Shown in pieces: positions 25,817 through 34,502 of a stretch of 64,000 nt of DNA. The translations under genes were made by a program, and so were the position numbers. Position 1 is the first letter of the stretch; each line of letters opens with the position of its first letter. A model generated the notes under the pieces. That model did not search any database. It saw only the letters and a list, made by a program, of their open reading frames with translations, and was not told the DNA's origin. Source of the DNA: Sphingomonas sp. Leaf67 (GTDB lineage: Bacteria; Pseudomonadota; Alphaproteobacteria; Sphingomonadales; Sphingomonadaceae). The stretch spans positions 1,088,916-1,152,915 of the forward strand of contig NZ_LMLP01000001.1 in NCBI RefSeq assembly GCF_001421965.1. The letters run 5' to 3'.

Positions 25817-26419
25817 CTAACCGGCCTGCAGGGATTGCGGTTGACGCCGTTGCTCGCCGCTCGGTTTGCCGGTCCCTGATCGGTCGGCGATCTCGTCGAG
25901 GGCTTCACCGAGTGCGGCGGTGCCGCGATGGAAGGCGAGCGCGACGAGCTCGTGCATGCGTGACAGGCTACCGTCCCGGTCGAGCCAGGCCAGAAAGCGT
26001 TTCCGTGCCTTGGGCGTACGGAAGACGTGCCGGTAGAGCATCTCCTCGCCATATCCGAATGGTCCGCTGACCGACTGGCCGATGATGACCTCGCGGCTGC
26101 CTTGAGCGATCCGCACGATTGTGGCGTCGGCTTCGCCATATGGTTCGGCCCCGATCCGGGCGCGCAGGTAGCGGTCGAACGCCTCATAGCCGGTCGATTC
26201 GACTTGCCGTCCCCAAGCAGCCCATTCGTCGCGACGCACTGCCAGCCAACGCGCAAACGCGTTCAGCGACCGTTCGTCCGGGCAAGCGCCTACCCAGAGC
26301 GGCGTGCAGGGGTTCTGCGTCTCCATGGCTTGGGTGACGAAAAGCATGTGGTGACCGCGCAAGGCCGACATCTTGAAGAAGTAGGTCTCGGTTGCGGGAT
26401 CGATGGTGTGCGGGATCAT
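25817..26419 (-). CDS. element-borne protein of unknown function
   Basis: A 200-residue cytoplasmic protein with YFFKMSALRGHHMLFVTQ at the N-terminus, RYLRARIGAEPYGEADATIV in the middle and a basic Gln/Arg-rich tail. No catalytic motif is recognised. It is the last gene of an operon of unknown genes (28640 to 25817); 134 bp separate it from the preceding gene. Confidence 0.55.
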   Translation of the reverse strand: MIPHTIDPATETYFFKMSALRGHHMLFVTQAMETQNPCTPLWVGACPDERSLNAFARWLAVRRDEWAAWGRQVESTGYEAFDRYLRARIGAEPYGEADATIVRIAQGSREVIIGQSVSGPFGYGEEMLYRHVFRTPKARKRFLAWLDRDGSLSRMHELVALAFHRGTAALGEALDEIADRSGTGKPSGEQRRQPQSLQAG

Positions 26420-26553
26420 CCTTACTGTCCTTTGGCTGGCGTGTTCGCGCCAGAGCGGCTTCGGGGTTCATTTCCCTCCCCCGTCTCCAGCACTTCCGGG
26501 CTTCCAAGTTCCTTTGCCTGTCCGCGACCCTGTCGAGCCGGCCCGCTGGCCGG

Positions 26554-27075
26554 TCACATGGAGAGCATCCGCGACAGCCAGACGGCGACGTTCATGCAGC
26601 CGACCCGCATCTCGGCTTCCGAGCGCCACGGCGCGGGGCCGGGTCGCAGCCGGCCACCCCGCAGGGAAAAGCATTCGTCACGTACCCCGTGGAAGTAAGG
26701 GCTCGGCACCAGCCAGGTGCCGACGTCGCTGCGCTGCCACAGCACCATCGGTGCCAGCCAGCGGGTCGCGTCGCGGCCCCACAGGCCGAATGCCAGTTCG
26801 ACCTTGAACGGCTCGGACGGATCGACGCGGACGATCAGCGCATCGCTGCGGGCGATGCGCGTACCGGATGTCACCGTCTTCATCTCGGCCGGCAACGGCC
26901 AGATGGTGGGTACGAGAAGCAACTCGGCCGTTTCGACGTACAGGTAATGCGAAAAGGGCAGGTTGAGGCTGATATCGCTGCCGCGCAGCGACCAGCCCTC
27001 GAGCCCGGCGATGGCGAGCGTCGCGGTGAGCGCGCGCGCCTCCGCCGCCCGCCGGGCGGCAGGTCTGTCGTTCAT
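26554..27075 (-). CDS. element-borne protein, GTWLVP family member 1
   Basis: 173 residues. The sequence FKVELAFGLWGRDATRWLAP and SDVGTWLVPSPYF resembles the C-terminal half of the gene at 28128, where ARIAVDFALGSL and ANGTWLVPAGFG occur, so the two are likely distant paralogues with a shared beta-sheet domain. No catalytic residues are apparent. It begins 13 bp after the 27089 gene. Function unknown. Confidence 0.55.
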   Translation of the reverse strand: MNDRPAARRAAEARALTATLAIAGLEGWSLRGSDISLNLPFSHYLYVETAELLLVPTIWPLPAEMKTVTSGTRIARSDALIVRVDPSEPFKVELAFGLWGRDATRWLAPMVLWQRSDVGTWLVPSPYFHGVRDECFSLRGGRLRPGPAPWRSEAEMRVGCMNVAVWLSRMLSM

Positions 27076-27088
27076 CGTTGGATACCTT

Positions 27089-27490
27089 TTAGCTGTAGGT
27101 GCCGGCGACGCGCCACATGCGGACGCGGGGCACGGGCAAAGTACCGGCGGCTTCGTGGATCACGGCCAGGCCGGCGATGTCGGGGCGGGCGAGCAGCGCC
27201 CGCGCGATCGAGAGGCCACCGAGGTCGGGGCTTGGGCGATCGAGCGCGGCGCGAATGGCCACACTGTAGCCGTGGCAGCGCACCTCGAGGCGGACCAGGA
27301 TCCCGAGAAGGTAGGCCGCCGCGGCCTCGCTCGTCATCAGAAGCGTGTCCGAAACGCAGCCGGTGTCGATCAGTTTTCCGACATCGATCGACTCGACACC
27401 AAGCGCCGCGGCAAGCGCCGCGGGATCGAGTCCGTGGGTCAGGCCGAGGCGACCGATCTCGTCCAGCGTGCGCAGCAGCGGTGCGCTCAT
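27089..27490 (-). CDS. element-borne helical protein of unknown function
   Basis: 133 residues, mostly helical with LGLTHGLDPAALAAALG and TSEAAAAYLLGILVRLEVRC. Starts at an ATG overlapping the upstream stop by 4 nt. No domain recognised. Confidence 0.5.
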   Translation of the reverse strand: MSAPLLRTLDEIGRLGLTHGLDPAALAAALGVESIDVGKLIDTGCVSDTLLMTSEAAAAYLLGILVRLEVRCHGYSVAIRAALDRPSPDLGGLSIARALLARPDIAGLAVIHEAAGTLPVPRVRMWRVAGTYS

Positions 27491-28131
27491 GCGCTGGTTT
27501 CCCCGACAATCCCGGCGAGCAGCGTGAGGACGAGGTCGCGTCCACGGTCGCCGGCGAGATCGCCGACGAGAGTGGAGAACATGCCGTAGCGTGTGATCCG
27601 ACGCGGTCCGGGAATGACGAGGTGAAGGTGCGGTTGCGCGCTGCCACCCGCCAACGAAGGCACGTGCTGGACCAGCAACGCGGCGACGTCGTGGTCATCG
27701 ACCAGATTTTTCGCCAGCGTCCGCCCGATCTCCCAGGCGGCGTGCAGCCGCTCGGGCGACGAGGTCAGCGTGACATAGGCCGCCAGCGCCTTCGCATCGG
27801 CTGGCTGCTCGCGCTCGGCGGCCTCGATCAACGTTCGCGGGTCGCGCAAATGATCGCTGGCGAACGCCGGCAGCAGCACCTCGTGCCGATAGGTCGTGAT
27901 CGCCCACGGTGTGGCATTCGCACCGGCGGCGGGTGCCAGCTTCATGCGAACGAACATCGAGAGCGACGGCGAGAACGAGCGATATTCAGGCCGCAGGACG
28001 CCCCACATCACCCGGACACCTCCGGGACCGCTTTCGCCGGAGGCATGACCGAGAAGCGGGAGCCAGGAGTGCGGGTTGGCCGGGTTCGGCTGAACGTCGG
28101 CGTTGATCGGGAACGGCTTGGCCACGCTCAC
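27487..28131 (-). CDS. element-borne protein of unknown function with HLHLVIPGP motif
   Basis: 214 residues from a GTG at 28131 that overlaps the upstream TGA (GTGA); a frame extending to 28689 lacks a suitable start. There is a segment SLSMFVRMKLAPAAGANATP and, near residue 175, AQPHLHLVIPGPRRITRYG. The HxH within a beta strand recalls relaxase-like metal sites but no third His or Tyr was found, so I make no claim. Part of the five-gene operon. Confidence 0.5.
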   Translation of the reverse strand: MSVAKPFPINADVQPNPANPHSWLPLLGHASGESGPGGVRVMWGVLRPEYRSFSPSLSMFVRMKLAPAAGANATPWAITTYRHEVLLPAFASDHLRDPRTLIEAAEREQPADAKALAAYVTLTSSPERLHAAWEIGRTLAKNLVDDHDVAALLVQHVPSLAGGSAQPHLHLVIPGPRRITRYGMFSTLVGDLAGDRGRDLVLTLLAGIVGETSA

Positions 28132-28640
28132 GCCTCCACCGGCTGGAGGAAGCGAGTGAGGCTGCGGGCGGCGCGCGCGATGCCGTCGGCGCGCTCGATC
28201 AGATCGGCGTATGGCGGCACGATCTCGAGGTTGAAGCCCTCCCAACTGACCGACACCGCCGGGCCGAAGCCGGCGGGCACCAGCCATGTACCGTTCGCGT
28301 CCTGATAGAGCGAAAAACCACACTCGGCCCACACGGCGCAGGGCAGCGAACCGAGTGCGAAGTCGACGGCGATCCTGGCTGGTCCATCCTCCAGGTCGCC
28401 GATCCGAAGCAGGATGACGTCGAGGTGTTGCTCGGTCGCAATGGCCTCCAGTTCGCCGCCGAACAGCGGCGCGGGCGCGGTCGTCGCGGCGATAACGGCG
28501 TCGCGTTCCGGTACGTGGATGGCGCTGGGCAGGCCGGGCAACGTAACCTGATCGTAGATGTCGCCGGCAGCGAGCGCCTCGAGGAGCAGGCCGACGGCGA
28601 TGCTCGTCGGGCTGAAGCCCGTCACGGTGTTGATGGACAT
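28128..28640 (-). CDS. element-borne protein, GTWLVP family member 2
   Basis: 170 residues from ATG 28640 (MSINTVTGFSPTSIAVGLLL); the longer frame upstream looks non-coding. It contains CAVWAECGFSLYQDANGTWL and VPAGFGPAVSVSWEGFNLEI. It is the first gene of the operon and likely a paralogue of the gene at 26554. Function unknown. Confidence 0.55.
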   Translation of the reverse strand: MSINTVTGFSPTSIAVGLLLEALAAGDIYDQVTLPGLPSAIHVPERDAVIAATTAPAPLFGGELEAIATEQHLDVILLRIGDLEDGPARIAVDFALGSLPCAVWAECGFSLYQDANGTWLVPAGFGPAVSVSWEGFNLEIVPPYADLIERADGIARAARSLTRFLQPVEA

Positions 28641-28863
28641 GGGGATGAAGAACCTTCTTGCGTGGTCCCGGCCGGTCGGTCCGGGACAAGCCCTTCGGAG
28701 TTTCACCTCCTCTTCAGGCTCGAAGATCCTCCTCCATTCCTCCTCGGCCGCTCCTGCGGCCTTCATTCCAGCGCCTCAGCGCTGCCGTTGGTGCTGCGAC
28801 GCAGAGCGGAAGTTCTACTCGTGCAGCTGCAGCCGTGTCGATCGTCGGCGCCGGCATCACCGA

Positions 28864-29607
28864 TCAATCCAGGAGGCGGTAATCCTTCTCGGCAGCGAGC
28901 GCGATCGCGCGAAGCTTGCCCATTACCGACAGGCTATTATCCCTGATGTAAGGCAGGGGCGGCCACATAACGATGTCGAGAGCATCGCTGCGCTGGCGTG
29001 CACCAGCCGATATGCAGCTGTAATCCGGCGAGCCGATCAATGCGTGGCATAGCGCGTCCGACATCGAGAATGCTTTTTCAGATGGGTCGAGGTCAGCGAC
29101 AGCATAATCGCGACTATCGCCTGTACCATGAACGGTCGCCCGCACGATTGAGGAGGAGTAGCGATAAAGTATGATATGCCACCAGTCCGGGTCGCGTGCC
29201 GTTACTGCGGCCTGCAGCGCGTCGAACGCCTGCTCGCTTGCCGCATCCCGCGATTGGATAATTAGCGGATCGGTCGGAACGGTGATGTACGATATCCATG
29301 CCGGTATGCGTTTGGTCAGGTCGTCCAAATTACGCGGTGGAGGGGTTGGTTGAAAGTCCTGCATTTCGCAGCAGCTGAATCGTTCGGCGTCGACCTCGAC
29401 ACTCACACTGGAAGCGTCGAAATCGATTTTTACCTCAGTTAGAAAGTCGTACATGCCGACGGACTGACCACGAAGCTGACTAGGGACGTCATACGTGACT
29501 ACCCCGTTTGCGAGAACACGCTCGACTTTTCTAAGAACTGAGACAGCTTGCAAGATCATGTCAGGTTCGAGGCGATTTTCGATCTCGACACTTGAGAACT
29601 CGCGCAT
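28864..29607 (-). CDS. element-borne protein of unknown function
   Basis: 247 residues, acidic, with no signal peptide. It has DFDASSVSVEVDAERFSCCE and a C-terminal CISAGARQRSDALDIVMWPP. The codon use is less GC-rich than its neighbours, suggesting a later acquisition. No family recognised; it lies 223 bp upstream of the operon start. Confidence 0.5.
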   Translation of the reverse strand: MREFSSVEIENRLEPDMILQAVSVLRKVERVLANGVVTYDVPSQLRGQSVGMYDFLTEVKIDFDASSVSVEVDAERFSCCEMQDFQPTPPPRNLDDLTKRIPAWISYITVPTDPLIIQSRDAASEQAFDALQAAVTARDPDWWHIILYRYSSSIVRATVHGTGDSRDYAVADLDPSEKAFSMSDALCHALIGSPDYSCISAGARQRSDALDIVMWPPLPYIRDNSLSVMGKLRAIALAAEKDYRLLD

Positions 29608-29665
29608 ACATTATCTTTCTTCGTCTGGACCGTAGGTCACCTGGATTTTCCGGTATTTGATCGGA

Positions 29666-29932
29666 TCATTTTCCCGCCTCGGCTGAACGCAGCCGGGCGA
29701 TGGCGATCTGGCGCCCATCGCAACGCAAAAGCGGAACCTCGCTGCCTGAGGTCCAGATCAGCGTCTTCATCGTGCCGCAGAAACAGTGAAGACGCTGATC
29801 GAAGTACCACAGCGACGCTGGGCACGAAGCGCAGGCGGTTTTAGGCGCAGGTACTTCCCCGTCGCGAAGGATCGGCGGAACGTAGGAGGCGCGGCGCTTC
29901 GTGGTCGGGGAAGATGCGGTCGGCTCGGTCAT
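29666..29932 (-). CDS. small Cys-rich (zinc-ribbon-like) protein
   Basis: 88 residues with four well-placed Cys: ACASCPASLWYFDQRLHCFC and a later LLRCDG. This resembles a small zinc finger as found beside mobilisation genes. It lies 30 bp downstream of the relaxase gene. Confidence 0.5.
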   Translation of the reverse strand: MTEPTASSPTTKRRASYVPPILRDGEVPAPKTACASCPASLWYFDQRLHCFCGTMKTLIWTSGSEVPLLRCDGRQIAIARLRSAEAGK

Positions 29933-29962
29933 AATGCTGGTTCTCGGAAGTGAGCCTCCGCC

Positions 29963-31732
29963 CTAGCCGCCGCGCCCGCCATCATCCCGCAACTTAGCCA
30001 GCAAGATTTGATCCCAGTCGGACGTTCCGACTTCGACTTCCGCCGCTGCCGGGACCGAGTTTTCTTCCGCATCCACATGGCTCCCTCGCGCCAGGAACCG
30101 CTTCTTGCCGCCGGAAAGCCAATCACGCCTATCCCATTGCCCGCTGTGGAAGAGCCGGGCGACCAGCGCGAGCTGAAGCATCCCGTGATCCTTCCTGGGA
30201 TGTTCGTCGCTGGTCAGATCCTTGCCGACATCGGTTTCGCCGCTGGTCTGCACCTCACCCGGATGCCGTTCGGTCGCGTCGCTCCGATCCCTCGGATTTT
30301 CTGTCACCATCGGGGCTATTGGCGCCGGCGCGGCAACCGGCATTCCGGCGCTGGGCAGCTGATCCGATTGCAAGGCTTCATCGATGGATTGGTCGCCAGC
30401 ACCCTCAGCCTTGAGCGGCACCATTTTCGATTTGGTCGCGGGGAGTGCCGCCACGCGTTCCTCCACCACCTGTTGGATGGTACTCAGCCGGGCATCATAC
30501 GATCCGATATCGAATGACAGCAGCCTGCGGAGCCGGTCGGCGATAACGCGGCGGACGGGGTCTGACCGCAGTTCCAGCGGGTCGGCACTAACCGTCGTAG
30601 TCGTGTCAGGCGCGTTTACCCGTATGGAAGCGCGCTGAAGCGCGGCGCGCAATGAAGTTCGGATGCTCACGAAGCGATCGGAAAGAGAGAAACTTGCGTT
30701 GAGGCTGGCAAGCCCAGCGCCAAGCTGATCGAGGCGGTTCATTCGCGCTCGCTGTGCGTCCAAACGCCGGCTGACCCACACGGCCCTTTTGCCCAACTTC
30801 GGCTGTGGCGTGTCGACGATCCCGCGCGCCTTGTTGCTGAGCGCCGTGTAGCGGCGGTCGCCGCCAGCAAGCACCAGCTGCCGGTTCATCGTATCGACCG
30901 CCAGTCGCCGACGCGCCCGAATCCCGTCCGGTGTGTTGATGTCACCGACCTTGGAGACGGCGAAGTTCCAGTCATAGGGGGCGTGGCGCTCCGCCGGGCG
31001 TAGGGAGTACATCAGGTGGCAATGGAAGTTGCGCTGGTCGCCCGACGGGTCCGGTTGGTGCATGCCGACGACGAAAGCGAGCCCGCGCCGCGCAAGATCG
31101 TCGCAGAGGTCGGTCACCACGGCGCGGCGGTCAGCCTCGGTGAGCGTCGCATCCAGCGCGATGACCTCGACAACGTAGACGTTGGCATTGGCACGATCGT
31201 GCTTTTCCACCGCTTCGACCGTGCACCAGAAGGCGAGCAGTTCGGCCCGGTCCTCAGCAATGTTTGACCACCAGCCGACCTCGCCGCCTTCAAGTGCGTC
31301 TTCCCGGACCGTATATAAGGCTGCACGGCCTGCCTCACCGGCACGCCAGCGCCGCCCTGCCGTCGAGCGGAAGCCGCGCGCGACCAGCGAGAAGTGTATG
31401 GACCTGAGACCATCTGCACGCTCTTGGCCGCGCGCACGCGGCGCGCTCGTGCTGAAGATCGCCTGACGCGTGAACAGCCGCCGCGGCGTGGTACCAATTC
31501 TGCGCGGTCGGTCGTGCTCGGCAACTTGTACCCGGATACGGCGCTTGCCGGCGCGCTCCCGCTCGCGGTCCTCCTTGGCGGTACGTGACCTCTGCCGCCG
31601 CCCCGCCGCAGCCGCATCGCGGTCCTGCTCGCGCCGCTGACGGGTTGCCCGGTTACGAGCGCTGCGCGCATCGGCCAGTGCGCGCTGGATCGCATCCGAC
31701 CCTTCCTTCACCTTGGCGTAGCCGACCTTCAA
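29963..31732 (-). CDS. MobA/MobL-type relaxase
   Basis: About 589 residues if started at TTG 31732, which has GGAGAAGG just upstream; the open frame continues to 31837 but reads through a palindrome and looks non-coding there. The relaxase domain is at about residues 100-260, with VEVIALDATLTEADRRAVVT, GMHQPDPSGDQRNFHCHLMY (the HxH part of the three-His metal site) and a C-terminal long helical region. It should nick the element at oriT for conjugal transfer with helper machinery. A 14-bp inverted repeat lies directly upstream. Catalytic Tyr was not identified with certainty. Confidence 0.8.
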   Translation of the reverse strand: MKVGYAKVKEGSDAIQRALADARSARNRATRQRREQDRDAAAAGRRQRSRTAKEDRERERAGKRRIRVQVAEHDRPRRIGTTPRRLFTRQAIFSTSAPRARGQERADGLRSIHFSLVARGFRSTAGRRWRAGEAGRAALYTVREDALEGGEVGWWSNIAEDRAELLAFWCTVEAVEKHDRANANVYVVEVIALDATLTEADRRAVVTDLCDDLARRGLAFVVGMHQPDPSGDQRNFHCHLMYSLRPAERHAPYDWNFAVSKVGDINTPDGIRARRRLAVDTMNRQLVLAGGDRRYTALSNKARGIVDTPQPKLGKRAVWVSRRLDAQRARMNRLDQLGAGLASLNASFSLSDRFVSIRTSLRAALQRASIRVNAPDTTTTVSADPLELRSDPVRRVIADRLRRLLSFDIGSYDARLSTIQQVVEERVAALPATKSKMVPLKAEGAGDQSIDEALQSDQLPSAGMPVAAPAPIAPMVTENPRDRSDATERHPGEVQTSGETDVGKDLTSDEHPRKDHGMLQLALVARLFHSGQWDRRDWLSGGKKRFLARGSHVDAEENSVPAAAEVEVGTSDWDQILLAKLRDDGGRGG

Positions 31733-31750
31733 TGACCTTCTCCGGGACAG

Positions 31751-31829
31751 GAGAGAGGGGGTGGCGAAGCGGTTTGCTGGGTGCCTCTGGCGCCCGAAAA
31801 ACACTTTATCGCGCACCACCCCCTCTCTC
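31751..31829. other. candidate oriT: 14-bp inverted repeat upstream of the relaxase
   Basis: GAGAGAGGGGGTGG at 31751-31764 and CCACCCCCTCTCTC at 31816-31829 are a perfect inverted repeat with a 51-nt spacer. It sits between the relaxase start and the divergent operon, the usual place of oriT in mobilisable elements. The nick site cannot be named. Confidence 0.5.
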
Positions 31830-32019
31830 TCCCGCACCTTTTGCCGTCTCGTGGTGGTGAAAGACGCAACTCAGGCCACCGTTTTCGAGATCGAGGCGCC
31901 GTCATTTTTGGTGGGCTAAGTTGCTACATGCTCCCGCCCATTGGGGCAGCGACCAAGGTGTGGAAAACAGCACCGCTCGCGCCTTAGACCTTGACGCAGG
32001 CCGACGCGATGTCGCCGAC

Positions 32020-32619
32020 ATGACCGCAAAAGTCGATGCGGCGACCCGCATCTACGAAGCATCGATCAGCGATCTGCGCCGTCAGCATCACGCGCTGACG
32101 AAGCGCCGCGGACGCGGACGATCCGCCGATGCAAGCAACTATGCGCTGGGCGCCGGGCTTACTCTTGTTGGCATGGAGGGTGTCGACGACACGGCGCTGG
32201 TTGGACTGATGGCCCACCCCGACCAGATGCTGGCGTGGCTCCGTCAGGCTCGGGAGAGGGGCGCGGGGCCCATGTTCGGCGACCTCGTCAAGGCCGTGTT
32301 CGCCGATCCGGCATGCTATAGCTGGTGTCGCCGTTGGGGCAGAGTTCTCCAGTGGCGTCGCCGCAAGGCGCTGTACGATGCCGCAGTCACCAGCTTCATG
32401 GCGTCGGGCAAGGCTGGGCCGAAAGCGCGCTGGCGCCGCGAGGAGATCAGCGACGATCAGGCCGCGCTGATCGCGACGCTCGCCCACATCCTTAGTGAGG
32501 CACTGCCCGAGCTGGCGAACCGCGGCGAAGCCTTCGATTGGATTTACGCGCGCGGCGGTAATCCGACCTACTGGCAAGAGCCTGCATCGCCGCCTGCGCT
32601 GGGTTTGGCGCATGACTGA
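32020..32619 (+). CDS. element-borne protein divergent from the relaxase
   Basis: 199 residues from ATG 32020. The N-terminal part is helical and basic (ISDLRRQHHALTKRRGRGRS), the C-terminal part carries SWCRRWGRVLQWRRRKALYD and a helix with IATLAHILSEALPEL. Composition suggests nucleic-acid binding, possibly as accessory to the relaxase. Family unknown. Confidence 0.55.
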   Translation: MTAKVDAATRIYEASISDLRRQHHALTKRRGRGRSADASNYALGAGLTLVGMEGVDDTALVGLMAHPDQMLAWLRQARERGAGPMFGDLVKAVFADPACYSWCRRWGRVLQWRRRKALYDAAVTSFMASGKAGPKARWRREEISDDQAALIATLAHILSEALPELANRGEAFDWIYARGGNPTYWQEPASPPALGLAHD

Positions 32620-32824
32620 CGATCAGGATCTGGAGGCAGCGATCGGGTGCTTCGAGCGGAACCGCGCCGCCTTCGAAAAGGCGCTGGGCGAGTGCGAGGA
32701 AATCTTGGCGAAGAGCGGGTTGGGGCTGGATCGCTACGCGCGTTTGAAAAAAATGCACGCGGCGTTGATAATCGAAGGGGCAGCGTTGCAGGATCGAATC
32801 AGTCGGGCGCTGGAGGAGTTATGA
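32612..32824 (+). CDS. small coiled-coil protein
   Basis: 70 residues; the ATG lies inside the previous gene's end (8-nt overlap). Helical throughout: DLEAAIGCFERNRAAFEKAL and MHAALIIEGAALQDRISRAL. Typical of small mobilisation accessory proteins, but unassigned. Confidence 0.55.
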   Translation: MTDDQDLEAAIGCFERNRAAFEKALGECEEILAKSGLGLDRYARLKKMHAALIIEGAALQDRISRALEEL

Positions 32825-34269
32825 CGAGCGCACGCATAAGTCGACCGGAGCAGCGGCGCCAGCTCACCGCCATGAAGCGCCAGACGCCGCCGGAGAACGC
32901 GCAACGCTCGTCTCACCTGATCTCGAATTCCGCCGATCCGCGAGCGATCCTTCAAGAGCTGGAGCTTAATGCGTACCAGCTGAAGGGACTGGTAACCGAG
33001 TTGCACCACCTCATCTACAACGGCGGCATCGAGGAAGCGGAGTACGGCACCCGCCTCTTCGATCCCGGCCTCTCCGACATCCGAAAGCTCCCGCCGGGGC
33101 TGCTCGACGCCAAGGAGGAACTGCTGCCAACAAGCCTTGTCCCGCGCACTCGGGAAGAGCTGAAGCGCTTGCTGATGCGGTTGATGATCCTCAACGGCGA
33201 GGAGGTGAACTATGACATGATCGTCAAGGGCTGGGCTGGAAAGCATCGTGCGCGTCACGCGCTCGATCATCACGTCAGTGATCTGTGGCGCATCCGCGAT
33301 GTAAACATGACGCTATATGCCGGGTTGATTACTGGCCGCTTTGCTCCCGTCATCCGCTACATTCAGTCGGCCGATGTCTCCGCCGATATTACTAAGGTGC
33401 GTGGGGCCCTTATTCGCCAGGCGCTGATCTGGTGCAGCCACGACGTACAACTCGTCGTCGCCCGCATTGCAAATCCGGTCGATCTCGGCAAACTGGGCGT
33501 GCTCCGCGACGTATCTGCGGAACGATCACCACAGCGCGCCACGAACAGCCAGGCCGAGCGATACGCCGCCATTGCAGAAACGCTCGATGCGTTCTTCGGC
33601 TGTCAGGATTGGCGCTATAAGGATGTCGAGCTTGCGGCACCAGCGGCGGAAACCCTGCTTGCCAGGCCGAAGCACGTCTGGTTCGGCCGAATTCTTCGGC
33701 GCCTTCGCTCAAACGTGAAATCACCGGCGGGACCCGACCTGAAGCAGGTGACGGTGTTGATGCGGGCTGTCGCCGCCCAGATGCGCCATCCCGATCTGGC
33801 CAGGACAGAGTATCCCGATGGTCTGGTAAAGTATAAGGGGCCGAAGACCTTCCCCGCCAAATGGCACCATCTCACATCGCCCGTTTCCGTTATCGCGACT
33901 GCCGTTCGACGCCTCATTCAGGCCGAGCATGAGATCCCGGTTATCGTTGATGATCTGATCGCCAACCGGCAAAGCAAGCGCCTCACGCTGCTCAGGGGCA
34001 GCCTCTCAAGCTACTGCGACATGACACTTCCTCGCGGTGCAACCGAGCGGCTAGATGAGTTAGCCGCCTTCTACCACGACGCATTCATATCGGCACAGGC
34101 AACGAGCGAAGCGGTCGCAAATTGGAAACACAAGAAAGAGACAGCAGATTTCCTGTACGAAATGGGCGCACGCCGCCCCGCCGATCACCATGGGAACACT
34201 AGCGATCGTCGTCGCTCCTTCTATTTACTCGACGTTGTTCCTGAGCATCGATTCGCCGCTGGCAACTGA
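32821..34269 (+). CDS. element-borne protein of unknown function (482 aa)
   Basis: The ATG at 32821 overlaps the upstream stop by 4 nt. The protein is cytoplasmic and mostly helical: NAYQLKGLVTELHHLIYNGG, YDMIVKGWAGKHRARHALDH, WCSHDVQLVVARIANPVDLG. No nucleotide-binding or nuclease motif was found. It is the third of four coupled genes divergent from the relaxase. It may be a mobilisation or cargo protein. Confidence 0.6.
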   Translation: MTSARISRPEQRRQLTAMKRQTPPENAQRSSHLISNSADPRAILQELELNAYQLKGLVTELHHLIYNGGIEEAEYGTRLFDPGLSDIRKLPPGLLDAKEELLPTSLVPRTREELKRLLMRLMILNGEEVNYDMIVKGWAGKHRARHALDHHVSDLWRIRDVNMTLYAGLITGRFAPVIRYIQSADVSADITKVRGALIRQALIWCSHDVQLVVARIANPVDLGKLGVLRDVSAERSPQRATNSQAERYAAIAETLDAFFGCQDWRYKDVELAAPAAETLLARPKHVWFGRILRRLRSNVKSPAGPDLKQVTVLMRAVAAQMRHPDLARTEYPDGLVKYKGPKTFPAKWHHLTSPVSVIATAVRRLIQAEHEIPVIVDDLIANRQSKRLTLLRGSLSSYCDMTLPRGATERLDELAAFYHDAFISAQATSEAVANWKHKKETADFLYEMGARRPADHHGNTSDRRRSFYLLDVVPEHRFAAGN

Positions 34270-34427
34270 TGGTGGGGAGCGGCACGGCCGCTTTCGGGTG
34301 CGCAGGCGACGAAAGCGACCATCCGTTCATGGAGGACGTGGCGGCGGCTATCGACCAACTCACGACGTTCAACGATGTCGTTGCAAGCGTCCGCTTCCAT
34401 CAACAGCTGCCGTCGCCGAACGACTGA
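34269..34427 (+). CDS. 52-residue coupled small protein
   Basis: Starts at an ATG that overlaps the preceding TGA by 1 nt (TGATG) and reads 52 residues with EDVAAAIDQLTTFNDVVASV. Acidic and helical. Support is coupling and frame; no similarity known. Confidence 0.45.
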   Translation: MVGSGTAAFGCAGDESDHPFMEDVAAAIDQLTTFNDVVASVRFHQQLPSPND

Positions 34428-34502
34428 ACAGGGAACATTCGCGACTGTCAGCTATGCATCTTGAGCTCTGCTAGAGCCGCCGTTCCAGGATACGAATGGT
34501 GA

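Noticed and set aside
24676..26070. 464-residue open frame on the plus strand
   Set aside because: Antisense to the serine recombinase, which has clear catalytic and zinc-ribbon motifs. No motif in the antisense frame.
26392..28305. 637-residue open frame on the plus strand
   Set aside because: It lies opposite a packed operon of five coupled minus-strand genes. The translation is Arg/Gly/Pro-rich, the usual shadow in high-GC DNA.
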